DNA of 38,940 nucleotides from a bacterium (lineage in GTDB: Bacteria > CLD3 > SB21). This document shows positions 25,366 through 32,506 of the stretch, one piece after another. Every line of letters begins with the position of its first letter. Within the stretch, counting starts at the first letter, position 1. The stretch is from assembly GCA_019695335.1 (NCBI GenBank), contig JAIBAF010000032.1, positions 1 through 38,940 of the forward strand, written 5' to 3'. Below the pieces are notes generated by a model. It saw only the letters and a list, made by a program, of their open reading frames with translations, ran no database searches and was not told where the DNA came from. The translations under genes were made by a program, and so were the position numbers.

Positions 25366-26583
25366 TTATTGAATGCGTTTTTTGTTGAATCGGGGATCCG
25401 TTTTGCTCCAATTGGGTTGAGTTACTCTCATAACTAAGGCATCCTGCCGCCCGAATCCGATATTTTCCGAGTAGGCGCCGATCAACAGCGAACCGTCCGT
25501 CATCGGTAAAATGGCGGTACCATAATCGCTCTTGGACCCTCCGAATGTTGAAACGAAACCTTCAAAACTTCCTGTTGAATCGAGACGCGTCACAAAAATA
25601 TCCCACTCGCCGGCGCCGGCGCTTTTTGTGTAGCCGGTCAGCCAGCAGCGTCCTGAAGAATCAATATGACTCATCATCACCCGGTCGTCTTCGGAACCGC
25701 CAAAGATCTCTACGCGTAATACTTCGCCTGTTGGTCTGAGAGTTATGGCCATCATATCATTGACCGCTGCATTCCAACTGCTGGTATATCCGGCTGCTTG
25801 AATACGTCCATCGGGATAAATCTGTAAACTATGCGGTATGTCGGTTCCACCGTCCGTGCCGACTTCTTGTTTCCACACTTCTGTTCCGTCTTGATTGATT
25901 TTGATGAACAAGACATCAGTATTGGTATTGTGTTCGGTGGTACCGGTTAATACGAAGCCGCCGTCGGTCGTGGGTTCAATGTAAAGCGCCTGATCATTTT
26001 CGGGTCCGCCATACGTTTTGCGCCATTGCTCAATTCCGCCATTATTAATTTTAATCAACAGTACGTCGCGCTTTCGTGTGCTGTCGCCTTCGGTAAAACC
26101 GGCCAGGATAAATCCTCCGTCCAATGCCGGTGCAATATCCGTAGCGCGATCGTACCGTGAATCGCCGAAGGCATTTTCTTTAATAATATACCCGTCGTGA
26201 GTAAGAATGGCTGAATAAGCATCGATGCCTCCGTGACCAATGCGGGTTGTAAAACCGCCGACGGCAAATAGGCTGTCGTACGTTTCCGTTACCGCCCAGA
26301 AAGCATCGACGCCACCGCCAATGCCATGTTCGCGTGTCCAAATGATTTTTCCATTGGGAGTAAATTTTGAAATCAGGCTGTGCCAATCGGATTTGGTGTC
26401 GTCGCGATTTAGAAAACCCACGGCTACAAAATTACCATCGCGAGTCGGAATGATGTGATTAATCCAATCGTCCAGAGGAGAAGTATAATCAATACGCCAG
26501 ACAATTTTCGAAGAGCCGTCGCTGGTGAAATTTTCTACACGCTCCCATCCGATCACTATCAGGCAGATCAATAAATAGATCAT
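25366..26583 (-). CDS. Exported seven-repeat beta-propeller protein
   Basis: This 405-residue protein, with a hydrophobic N-terminus (residues 1-12) that may be a signal peptide, shows about seven repeats of the type D-G-N-F-x-x-x-G-x-x-x followed by W-x-x-x-x-G-G. Cores are NFVAVGFLN, LFAVGGFTT, GFILAGFTE, GFVLTGTTE, RIQAAGYTS, RCWLTGYTK and LLIGAYSE. This is the same propeller class as the protein at 13881, usually in secreted FCB proteins. No catalytic motif or C-terminal sorting tag is visible. It starts its transcription unit and is followed after 24 bp by the MBL gene, with motif copy B 57 bp upstream. It probably binds a ligand or partner of the neighbouring hydrolases. Confidence 0.84.
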   Translation of the reverse strand: MIYLLICLIVIGWERVENFTSDGSSKIVWRIDYTSPLDDWINHIIPTRDGNFVAVGFLNRDDTKSDWHSLISKFTPNGKIIWTREHGIGGGVDAFWAVTETYDSLFAVGGFTTRIGHGGIDAYSAILTHDGYIIKENAFGDSRYDRATDIAPALDGGFILAGFTEGDSTRKRDVLLIKINNGGIEQWRKTYGGPENDQALYIEPTTDGGFVLTGTTEHNTNTDVLFIKINQDGTEVWKQEVGTDGGTDIPHSLQIYPDGRIQAAGYTSSWNAAVNDMMAITLRPTGEVLRVEIFGGSEDDRVMMSHIDSSGRCWLTGYTKSAGAGEWDIFVTRLDSTGSFEGFVSTFGGSKSDYGTAILPMTDGSLLIGAYSENIGFGRQDALVMRVTQPNWSKTDPRFNKKRIQ

Positions 26584-26640
26584 GTTCTAAATTGTGTTTT
26601 ATATGGTTCGGATGGAATATATTGAAATGAGAGGGGAGAG

Positions 26641-26655
26641 TCTTGAACGATCTTG
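26641..26655 (-). promoter_or_regulatory. Shared 15-bp motif, copy B (before propeller-MBL unit)
   Basis: TCTTGAACGATCTTG differs from copies A and C in one position. It lies 57 bp before the ATG at 26583, in the 85-bp gap after the UlaG-like MBL gene. A GAGAGGGGAG tract sits just on the coding-strand downstream side. Confidence 0.6.
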
Positions 26656-26668
26656 CAGTCAAAGACGG

Positions 26669-27460
26669 TTAGAAACGAACGGTTTGATAGAGTTTGTAAA
26701 AGATCACGGAACCGGGAATCTGCTGTTCAAATTCAATCAGTTCACTTTCTTTCTCACCGGGATAAATATGGGTAATGATGATTGATTTGGGGTGAATCCA
26801 TTGTTCGACCAACTTACGGTTATCGGCATCGTACACCACCCAGAGAGGGAGGATCGCGATATCGATGTTATCGTGTAATAGGTTCAGCGCTTTCAAAACC
26901 TGACCATCCGCATTCATATCCCCGACATGAAGTATTTTTTTTCCACCTATATCGATAATATATCCGATATTTTGTACGGCGTGATGACGTTGTGGAGAGG
27001 AGTGTGGAATATTTAGTGCAATAACCGTATAAGGCATGCCCGACAGCGTGTCTCTGTCGGCTGGTTTTAATGAGAAGACACGTTTCCGAACCAACGAGAA
27101 ATCTTCATATAACGCCATTGAATCGGCCGCTTGTTGCGGAACACATGCGCGGGCATCGGGATGTTTCAAAAAACGTAACGTTAACGAAGGCTCAAAATGA
27201 TCACGGTGGCGATGCGTGACGAATAGCGAGCGCGTGTTTTCGAAACGTCCTTGTCGATTTATAATTGAGTCAACCAGCGATTGAGGCGGATACATATACA
27301 GCGAATCATAAAAACTATGCAACCCGTCAATGATCAGCGATTGTTTTTCGTCCTGGATCAGCACACCCATATTGCCTAAATAGCTGATGCTGAACGTTTG
27401 CGATTGAACAGCCGGTGCGATCAGTGCACAGCAGCAGACAATGAGATTATAAAACTTCAC
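26669..27460 (-). CDS. Exported UlaG-like metallo-beta-lactamase-fold protein (paralogue 3)
   Basis: The start codon is GTG (27460); no closer ATG fits. A signal peptide (to about residue 20, VQSQ) leads into an MBL-fold protein of 263 residues. It is more like UlaG/RomA lactonase-phosphodiesterase types than the NDM-like paralogues at 21125 and 24154. THRHRDHFEPSL carries the HxHxDH motif, GKKILHVGDMNADGQV has the bridging Asp, and IITHIYPGEK has the last His. The Cys of NDM-like enzymes is absent. It lies 42 bp downstream of the small gene at 27503, in one unit under motif copy C. Possible substrates are lactones or cyclic phosphodiesters in the periplasm. Confidence 0.88.
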   Translation of the reverse strand: MKFYNLIVCCCALIAPAVQSQTFSISYLGNMGVLIQDEKQSLIIDGLHSFYDSLYMYPPQSLVDSIINRQGRFENTRSLFVTHRHRDHFEPSLTLRFLKHPDARACVPQQAADSMALYEDFSLVRKRVFSLKPADRDTLSGMPYTVIALNIPHSSPQRHHAVQNIGYIIDIGGKKILHVGDMNADGQVLKALNLLHDNIDIAILPLWVVYDADNRKLVEQWIHPKSIIITHIYPGEKESELIEFEQQIPGSVIFYKLYQTVRF

Positions 27461-27502
27461 GAGGAAAGTTTTTTTTTGGATTTAAAAATGAGATGCACAA
27501 TT

Positions 27503-27991
27503 TCAACCTAATTCATCCATATTAGTTGCAATTGAATTCATGTAACCATCAACATCAGGGCGCTGAGGATCAGACATGATACATTTCACCCATGCGCTGC
27601 GCTCCTGCCATATCACGGCACAATCCCACACACACATATTCATACCGGTAAGCGTATTGAAACGGTAATCCAGCGGATGATCGATCGGCGCAACAAAACT
27701 ATGCGTGACGATCATATTTTCATCAGCAAACCAATTAAAGGAAATAAAATTGGCGTTCCACCCGTTGTGTAAAATAATAAATCCAATTCCATACGATGAA
27801 ACTTTGGACACGTCGGGAATTTTTTTCCACAATCTTTTGACAAGAGTAAGATATTCTGAACTTGCTTGTGTATTAGAATGGTAGGTGATTGTATAAATTT
27901 TAAAACTCCATTCGTCGATCATCCAATGGCCGAGATAGCCAAGCGCTCTTGGAGCAAAAGGTTCTGACAGTTTAATAGGGATAACATTCAT
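27503..27991 (-). CDS. Conserved hypothetical cytoplasmic protein
   Basis: I take the ATG at 27991 instead of 28030, because it places copy C of the shared motif at 61 bp, like copies A and B, and because the protein then starts MNVIPIKLSEPFAPRALG. The 162-residue product has no signal peptide. It has conserved-looking patches GHWMIDEWSFKIYTI, YGIGFIILHNGWNANFISFNWF and NMCVWDCAVIWQERSAW. These resemble an uncharacterised family of proteobacterial and FCB proteins for which I know no function. It is the first gene of a two-gene unit with the UlaG-like MBL protein. No catalytic motif is apparent. Confidence 0.78.
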   Translation of the reverse strand: MNVIPIKLSEPFAPRALGYLGHWMIDEWSFKIYTITYHSNTQASSEYLTLVKRLWKKIPDVSKVSSYGIGFIILHNGWNANFISFNWFADENMIVTHSFVAPIDHPLDYRFNTLTGMNMCVWDCAVIWQERSAWVKCIMSDPQRPDVDGYMNSIATNMDELG

Positions 27992-28052
27992 AGGGTAAAA
28001 AATTTTACAAGAGTATGTTGCTAATAGCAATATATAAATGCCAATGTAAAAA

Positions 28053-28067
28053 TCTTGAACGATATTG
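28053..28067 (-). promoter_or_regulatory. Shared 15-bp motif, copy C (before DUF-MBL unit)
   Basis: TCTTGAACGATATTG is identical to copy A and lies 61 bp before the ATG at 27991. On the coding strand it is preceded by AAAAAGTCAATA and followed by a TACATTGG, a near match to the TAnnTTTG box. It also lies 100 bp before the plus-strand gene at 28168, so control of that gene cannot be excluded. Confidence 0.62.
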
Positions 28068-28167
28068 ACTTTTTGAATTCATCTTGTTCGGTAGTTATGT
28101 TTGGTATAAATTGATGAAATAAATACTGTCGCCACATTGATGACCACTAGCAAGAAAGAGCGTCCAA

Positions 28168-28698
28168 ATGAAATCACTACGCGGCTTTGCTTCTTCGCTT
28201 AGCTTTCTATCAGCCGTTCCTGTCGCAGTACTGTATCAAATTTTTTTTGACCGCGGCGTTGAAGCGCTTATTCACTGGATATTTGCCATGGGCTTTGCAT
28301 TCAGTGCATTTGCCGTATTTGACTTTAAGGTCGCGAAATGGGCTAACATGCTCGCTTCGGCTGCAACTGCCGCCTTGTCTGTAATATTTTTTACACAAGG
28401 ATTAAGCTTTTTGATCGGCCATGAACGCCTTTCAAATATTGCACTCAATGTTTTAGGGCAGGAGTTGGAACGAGGATTGTGCGATGTTTTTATTATTTGG
28501 TTGGTAATACTGTTGTTCGTGGATAGCAAGGGCGTTACGCGAATTTTTGGCTTTATATCTATGTCAATCGTCGTCGCAGTGGAAATTTATACCATTTTAC
28601 TTCCGGGTAATGCGCCGGATGGTTTAAAAGCATTGTATCTGTTGGCATTTGTCTGGTTCTTATTTGAAAGCTTGAAAAAGCAAAATGAGGCTGCATAA
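28168..28698 (+). CDS. Five-helix integral membrane protein, unknown function
   Basis: The 176-residue protein has about five hydrophobic segments (near residues 5-26, 30-49, 53-75, 100-120 and 128-170) with short loops and no signal peptide. It is an inner-membrane protein without recognisable motifs. RGFASSLSFLSAVP at the start and a charged C-terminus (SLKKQNEAA) suggest an N-in/C-in topology. It stands alone between the MBL units on the minus strand and the metal-sensor pair. Its leader holds motif copy C on the opposite strand. AAGAAAGAG is a possible ribosome site. The family is not known to me. Confidence 0.75.
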   Translation: MKSLRGFASSLSFLSAVPVAVLYQIFFDRGVEALIHWIFAMGFAFSAFAVFDFKVAKWANMLASAATAALSVIFFTQGLSFLIGHERLSNIALNVLGQELERGLCDVFIIWLVILLFVDSKGVTRIFGFISMSIVVAVEIYTILLPGNAPDGLKALYLLAFVWFLFESLKKQNEAA

Positions 28699-28721
28699 AA
28701 TTTAATAGCTTTGCCGACATA

Positions 28722-29141
28722 TTATTTGTCTTGAAAGAAATCACTTTTTAGAATGTCTTTTTCTCCTGTAATTTGAAGCCGGATAATTTTTTTATCGGGT
28801 GGAAATATCATAGTAAACGTAAAAAAGGCGCAGCAATCTCTTTCAAAATTTACAAAATCAATCAGCTGGTTGGCCGTCTCGTCGGATGCATCGAAAATCC
28901 ATTCGAAGCCGTCGGTGAGCTCGTTCACATCGGTGCTTTTGGACAAAAGCTCTTGTTTGATTTCCTTGCTTCGTTTAACTTGTTCGGCGCTATTAAGTTT
29001 GCAAGCCACAATAGGTTTGTCATTCGTCTCATCCGCACAACAAGGATCGGCAGGCGTGAACCTGTTTTTTAAAATCGGTAGAAAACACAATAAAGCCAAA
29101 GCAACAACGACTAAACTAATTAATATAATTTTCCAATTCAT
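28722..29141 (-). CDS. Membrane-anchored double-CC protein, MerR-controlled
   Basis: The 139-residue protein has a single N-terminal transmembrane helix (about residues 4-24) followed by PCCAD (Cys34-35), VACKLN (Cys47), an ELTDGFEWIF stretch and FERDCCAFFTF (Cys103-104). The CxLxxxE, DG-[YF]-x-[FW] and ER-x-CC-x-F-x-F pattern belongs to a small family often found beside mercury and arsenic resistance genes, where vicinal cysteines may bind thiophilic metals. It is divergent from the MerR gene at 29217, with a promoter at 29175-29206 of MerR type (19-bp spacer). AAGGAGC lies about 6 bp before the ATG. So it is very likely induced by the metal the regulator senses. Its exact role, as metal chaperone or binding protein, is inferred. 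Confidence 0.82.
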   Translation of the reverse strand: MNWKIILISLVVVALALLCFLPILKNRFTPADPCCADETNDKPIVACKLNSAEQVKRSKEIKQELLSKSTDVNELTDGFEWIFDASDETANQLIDFVNFERDCCAFFTFTMIFPPDKKIIRLQITGEKDILKSDFFQDK

Positions 29142-29174
29142 GACTTGCTCCTTGATCTAATAATTTATCGGATC

Positions 29175-29206
29175 AATATAAGGATTGGAGTATAGTCCAG
29201 AGTCAA
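29175..29206 (-). promoter_or_regulatory. MerR-type promoter/operator (19-bp spacer)
   Basis: On the minus strand a -35 TTGACT (29201-29206) is separated by 19 bp from a -10 TTATAT (29176-29181), or by 20 bp from TATATT (29175-29180). The overlong spacer holds the dyad TGGA-N-TATA-N-TCCA, the classic arrangement repressed and activated by MerR proteins that twist the DNA. It drives the CC protein gene at 29141. The MerR start codon at 29217 is only 11 bp beyond the -35 box, so the regulator probably also represses its own promoter. Confidence 0.82.
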
Positions 29207-29216
29207 GAGGTTTTTT

Positions 29217-29594
29217 ATGTTCATCGGCGAAGTTTCAAAAAAAACCGGATTTAGCCGCGACACAATTCGTTTTTATGAAAAAGTAGGGGTGATCGGAAAA
29301 AATCTTTCACGCGGCGAAAACCGATATCGGCAATACGGCGATACAGACATTCTGCGCCTCCAGCGTATTAAAAAAATCAAAGCGTACGGCTTTACGCTTA
29401 CGGAAATCAAAAAAATTCTGGAAGCTTGGGAGACGGACACCGTTACCTGTAATGCTATGTTGAAAATTGCACGAAAAAAGACCCGGGAAATAGAAATTAA
29501 AATCCGGGAGATGGAACGAATAAAAGAACGTATCAGCGTTGAATTCAAACGATGCGCTCTTCAATGTTACAATAACCGATGCAAAATTTTATAA
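29217..29594 (+). CDS. MerR-family thiophilic-metal (Hg/Pb-like) sensor regulator
   Basis: A 125-residue MerR protein with an N-terminal winged HTH (residues 1-70: IGEVSKKTGFSRDTIRFYEKVG, RYRQYGDTDILRLQRIKKIKAYGFTLTEIKKIL), a long dimerisation helix, and a Cys-rich tail. Cysteines lie at 78, 113, 117 and 122. The 78-113-122 set has exactly the spacing (35 and 9 residues) of MerR Cys82-117-126 and the same positions as PbrR, so a trigonal Hg(II) or Pb(II) site is predicted. It lacks the SoxR Fe-S cysteine cluster and the CueR C112-C120 loop spacing. It is divergent from the CC protein with a MerR-type promoter between them. The regulator overlaps the next plus gene by 16 bp. Confidence 0.92.
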   Translation: MFIGEVSKKTGFSRDTIRFYEKVGVIGKNLSRGENRYRQYGDTDILRLQRIKKIKAYGFTLTEIKKILEAWETDTVTCNAMLKIARKKTREIEIKIREMERIKERISVEFKRCALQCYNNRCKIL

Positions 29595-29932
29595 ATGAAA
29601 ATACGTTGATAGCATGGCTGATTACCGTGTCGGTGGAGTATATAATCTGGCTAGCCTGGATCCGGCGCTTTCCGATCAGGCTCTTAGGGTGTTGCATTCT
29701 GGTCAATACGCTGACACAACCGTTGGCTGTGTGGATTTACCATTCGTGGGCGCTGAGCCTGCCGGATTATAAAGGCGGACACGTGATCAGATTATTGCTG
29801 ATCGTAGAGACAGGCGTTATAACGGCCGAATGGATTTTAGTAAAATGGTTTCTGGGTCATTCCTGGACACGCACGTTTTGGATCGTACTTAGCGCGAACG
29901 CAGTGACGACGGCGTTGAGTTTTTTATACTGA
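29579..29932 (+). CDS. Small integral membrane protein downstream of the metal sensor
   Basis: The 117-residue protein is almost wholly hydrophobic, with about four helices (near residues 9-27, 34-56, 67-85 and 95-115). Tryptophans lie at helix ends and a charged loop lies between (SLPDYKGGHVIR). No metal or transport motif is clear. Its ATG lies within the last codons of the MerR gene (16-bp overlap), so it is translationally coupled to it and may be the transporter or signal partner of the sensor. The two genes are on the opposite strand from the CC protein, so they are probably expressed at the regulator's basal level. The family is not recognised. Confidence 0.65.
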   Translation: MQNFINENTLIAWLITVSVEYIIWLAWIRRFPIRLLGCCILVNTLTQPLAVWIYHSWALSLPDYKGGHVIRLLLIVETGVITAEWILVKWFLGHSWTRTFWIVLSANAVTTALSFLY

Positions 29933-29956
29933 ACGTTGATCTAATTAGTATTAGTT

Positions 29957-29985
29957 TTGACAGCTCTTCTGACTCAATATCTTAT
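29957..29985 (+). promoter_or_regulatory. Candidate sigma-70 promoter before ankyrin lipoprotein
   Basis: TTGACA (29957-29962, full consensus) and TCTTAT (29980-29985, four of six) are separated by 17 bp. They lie 30 bp before the start at 30016, which has a strong GGAGG site. The overlap with no other gene supports the reading, but the -10 is weak. Confidence 0.42.
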
Positions 29986-30015
29986 AAACTTTTTTAAAAA
30001 CTTGCGGAGGATTGT

Positions 30016-31317
30016 ATGAAATCCATCATGTTTTTGTTCATCACCGCGATAATGTTTTGCGGGTGTTCACAGCCGCCCAAGGATCGTTTTAGTGTGACGG
30101 TCACAACGAATGATTCATTGATTCTTTTTGATGGTCAACCGATAGCTAGGATTCAGGATGAAATCGAAGAGGTAAGCTATGTAATGAGCACTCTGTCTGA
30201 TACACTGGACAAACTTAAACAAGAGATGGTGGATTCGGCAGAACATTCCAATAAAAATTTTTATGGCCGCTTGTTTGTTGAAATGCCACCGCAATTATCA
30301 TATAAGCTTGTTTTTAAAATAATTTTTAGCAGCCAATTTGCTCATTTTGGTGAGATCCGATTGCGTGGGACATTGAAAAATGGATCGAGGATTGAAATTC
30401 CGGTGATTTCCGATCAAGGAATAGGATTGTTACATCGAATTATTATAACGCCGAAAGGTGCGTTACTTTCCGTTTCTAATCGATGGGCTCCTCCAGCTGA
30501 ATGTCGGGCTTCTTTGAATAATGAATCCGCTGGCTCAACTTTTGAGGTGATTGCTCCGGGCGAAAATGAAGGCTGGTCACCGTCGATTTTTGTTCCGGTG
30601 TCGGATGATCTCAAAGAGTTAAAAGAAGAGCTTGATTGGATTCAGTACGAACTGATGAAAATCGGATTTAGCGGTGGGAGACATTTTTTAATACAATGCA
30701 CGGAGGATGTTTCATACGGAACCTTGTTTTCAGTTGCAGCGACCATCATAGAATCTATAAAACAAAGCTCTCAGGCGGAAAAAAATACTTTGGTCGATAC
30801 GCTGCGGCCAATGCTTGAGCCTAACGGAAGTGTCTTTCGTTATTATAACGGGCTTACACGGTCTTACGATGACTTCTCGATCAGGACTTGGTTATTGAAA
30901 GACGGTATGCAGGATACCGTTGTGAATAGTGAATCGCGTTACCTGCTTCTTGGGTTTCCTAATATTTTACGTGCAGCGATTGAAGGCGGTAATACCGTTC
31001 GCATTCAAAAATTGAAAGAATACGGATACGATCTTAACCAATATGCTTTTCTGAATTTTTCGGTTAACGCTGCTTGGCGCGGTTTTACTCCTTTGTTGCT
31101 GGCCATCCAGTGTAATGAGCCGGAAATCGTAAAAACGCTGATCGCGTCCGGAGCTGATCTGAATAAGCGATCCGTTCAATTTAAAGAAATCATTACCGAT
31201 TTGAAGGCAAAACGTTCTCCTACAATGATCGGTCGTGTCGTCTCGCCGCTTGCATTAGCCAATGAAAAAGGAAACAAAGAGATCGTCGAATTACTCAAAT
31301 CGGCCGGTGCTGAATAG
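30016..31317 (+). CDS. Lipoprotein with TolR/ExbD-like segments and C-terminal ankyrin repeats
   Basis: This 433-residue lipoprotein has a lipobox MFCGC (Cys17). The middle contains two stretches that resemble the beta-alpha-beta fold of TolR/ExbD periplasmic domains: NFYGRLFVEMPPQLSYKLVFKII (about residues 80-105) and GRHFLIQCTEDVSYGTLFSVAATII (about 220-245). At the C-terminus (about residues 315-433) three ankyrin-like helix-turn-helix units are visible: NILRAAIEGGNTVRIQKLKEYG, TPLLLAIQCNEPEIVKTLIASGADLN and SPLALANEKGNKEIVELLKSAGA. Surface lipoproteins with ankyrin repeats probably act in protein-protein contact. The combination with TolR-like segments is unusual. It converges on the DUF4199 gene with 6 bp between their stops. 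Confidence 0.78.
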   Translation: MKSIMFLFITAIMFCGCSQPPKDRFSVTVTTNDSLILFDGQPIARIQDEIEEVSYVMSTLSDTLDKLKQEMVDSAEHSNKNFYGRLFVEMPPQLSYKLVFKIIFSSQFAHFGEIRLRGTLKNGSRIEIPVISDQGIGLLHRIIITPKGALLSVSNRWAPPAECRASLNNESAGSTFEVIAPGENEGWSPSIFVPVSDDLKELKEELDWIQYELMKIGFSGGRHFLIQCTEDVSYGTLFSVAATIIESIKQSSQAEKNTLVDTLRPMLEPNGSVFRYYNGLTRSYDDFSIRTWLLKDGMQDTVVNSESRYLLLGFPNILRAAIEGGNTVRIQKLKEYGYDLNQYAFLNFSVNAAWRGFTPLLLAIQCNEPEIVKTLIASGADLNKRSVQFKEIITDLKAKRSPTMIGRVVSPLALANEKGNKEIVELLKSAGAE

Positions 31318-31323
31318 AAACCC

Positions 31324-31863
31324 TTATTCCGGTAAAACTTCTTTCCGACGTAATATACCGGCGCAGATCAGCGAGACGGCAAGGCCGACTGGAAATATTT
31401 CCATCAACGTAATTCCAAATCTAGGCAGGAAATTTTTATATATTTCCTTCATGCCATCCATATCTTTCGTTGCTTTTTCAATATCCGCTTCCGAAGCGCC
31501 TTCGTTTTTCATTTTTTTAACACAATAGTCCGCATATTCATTCATAAAATTATTTTTAGCGTTGGGGCTGCTTTGGTAATAAATTTCCCAACCGGTAGCA
31601 TACATGAGTGATGCAATCACCGAGATTAAAAGGCCGATCTGCAATCCCGTTAAAAATTTAATAGACCCGTTTTGATGCCGATCGCGGTACGATTTGATTC
31701 CAAAAAAGATCATAGACAGAGATACGATCATGCTGGCATAGCCGACAAGGTCGCCATTGTCGAAAGTTAGAACGCCTTTTTCCATGAAAAACATCATGAC
31801 CCATAAAAAGATCGTGATCAGGCCTCCACACAATAATCCAAATGTCCATACTATCTTGCGCAT
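31324..31863 (-). CDS. DUF4199-family membrane protein
   Basis: The 179-residue protein has four hydrophobic helices: residues about 5-27, 38-58, 72-92 and 150-170. It has the DUF4199 layout, common in FCB bacteria: a FGLLCGGL first helix, GYASMIVSLSMIFFGIKSYRD, and an amphipathic segment with EYADYCVKKMKNEGASEADIEKA before the last helix. Its function is unknown. It is preceded by a two-helix LuxR protein on the same strand, a pairing I associate with this family, which suggests a membrane sensor-regulator pair. In the 107-bp gap between them there is the dyad ATCA-N10-TGAT at 31923-31940. The protein probably modulates or senses a membrane signal for the LuxR regulator. Confidence 0.85.
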   Translation of the reverse strand: MRKIVWTFGLLCGGLITIFLWVMMFFMEKGVLTFDNGDLVGYASMIVSLSMIFFGIKSYRDRHQNGSIKFLTGLQIGLLISVIASLMYATGWEIYYQSSPNAKNNFMNEYADYCVKKMKNEGASEADIEKATKDMDGMKEIYKNFLPRFGITLMEIFPVGLAVSLICAGILRRKEVLPE

Positions 31864-31922
31864 AGTTTTCTCCGTTTTTTAAAAAAATTTACCAAAATAT
31901 AAGGTAGATGCGCCCGAAAGGC

Positions 31923-31940
31923 ATCACTCAAAAGTATGAT
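31923..31940 (-). promoter_or_regulatory. Imperfect dyad before the DUF4199 gene
   Basis: ATCACTCAAAAGTATGAT forms an inverted repeat ATCAnnCnnnnGnnTGAT, 59 bp before the DUF4199 start. This suits a LuxR/NarL-type dimer. Its AAAGTATGA half is also in the 24-bp elements at 2897 and 5185, and its ATCACTCAAAA half recurs at 18243. These are possible sites for the LuxR regulator encoded upstream. Confidence 0.45.
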
Positions 31941-31970
31941 TTTAGGGCAAATCAGCTTAAGGATGCAGAT

Positions 31971-32393
31971 TTAAGGGAGGATACGAAGTTCTTTGGCCCG
32001 TTGGATTGCTTGAGTACGCCGCCGGGCGTCTAATTTCATAAAAAGATTGGATGAATGAGTCTTAATCGTATTGATGGAAACGTAAAGTCTGTCAGCTATT
32101 TCTTGGTTGGATAATCCTTGTGCTATCAATTCGAGTATTTCATATTCACGTTTACTGATATCAAGTTTTTGTAAGGCTTTCTCATCACATGTAAAATCGG
32201 GGCGAGCGAGAATGACTTTAACCCGTGTCAATCGCCGTCCAGCCCAAACGCCAATGAAAGAAAAAATCACTGCCACCGCACCGATATAAATCTCCAGTGT
32301 AAAATCGCGAACAAAAAACCGGTACTCGATGAATTTAAGTAAAGCAATCAATGCCGCCATGGCGATGCCGTATAGAATAACTGTTTTAAACAT
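31971..32393 (-). CDS. Two-helix membrane LuxR-type transcriptional regulator
   Basis: The start is set at ATG 32393, because the frame upstream of it overlaps the divergent aldolase gene and encodes no recognisable protein. The 140-residue protein has two transmembrane helices (about residues 5-22 and 32-52) and then a LuxR/GerE HTH (about 75-137: SKREYEILELIAQGLSNQEIADRLYVSINTIKTHSSNLFMKL). There is no response-regulator receiver or autoinducer domain, so it is a membrane-tethered DNA-binding protein. It pairs with the DUF4199 gene downstream. Target sites could be the dyad at 31923 and its relatives. No good ribosome site is visible. Confidence 0.84.
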   Translation of the reverse strand: MFKTVILYGIAMAALIALLKFIEYRFFVRDFTLEIYIGAVAVIFSFIGVWAGRRLTRVKVILARPDFTCDEKALQKLDISKREYEILELIAQGLSNQEIADRLYVSINTIKTHSSNLFMKLDARRRTQAIQRAKELRILP

Positions 32394-32506
32394 GCCGAAA
32401 ACTTGTAAAAAAAAGAGAAAAAAACAAGCCCTGAACCAAAGAGGTAAAGTTTTTCGTGGCAATCTTCGACGCGAGTTCGTACAATCATTTTTATCGATGT
32501 AACATC

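Noticed and set aside
21125-27460. MBL-fold proteins as beta-lactamases conferring antibiotic resistance
   Set aside because: The HxHxDH motif is shared by many hydrolases. Nothing in the sequence indicates beta-lactam specificity, and the UlaG-like member lacks the NDM-type Cys ligand.
29217-29594. MerR protein as a SoxR or CueR type
   Set aside because: It lacks the four closely spaced cysteines of the SoxR iron-sulfur site and the two-Cys Cu(I) loop spacing of CueR, while matching the MerR/PbrR three-Cys spacing.
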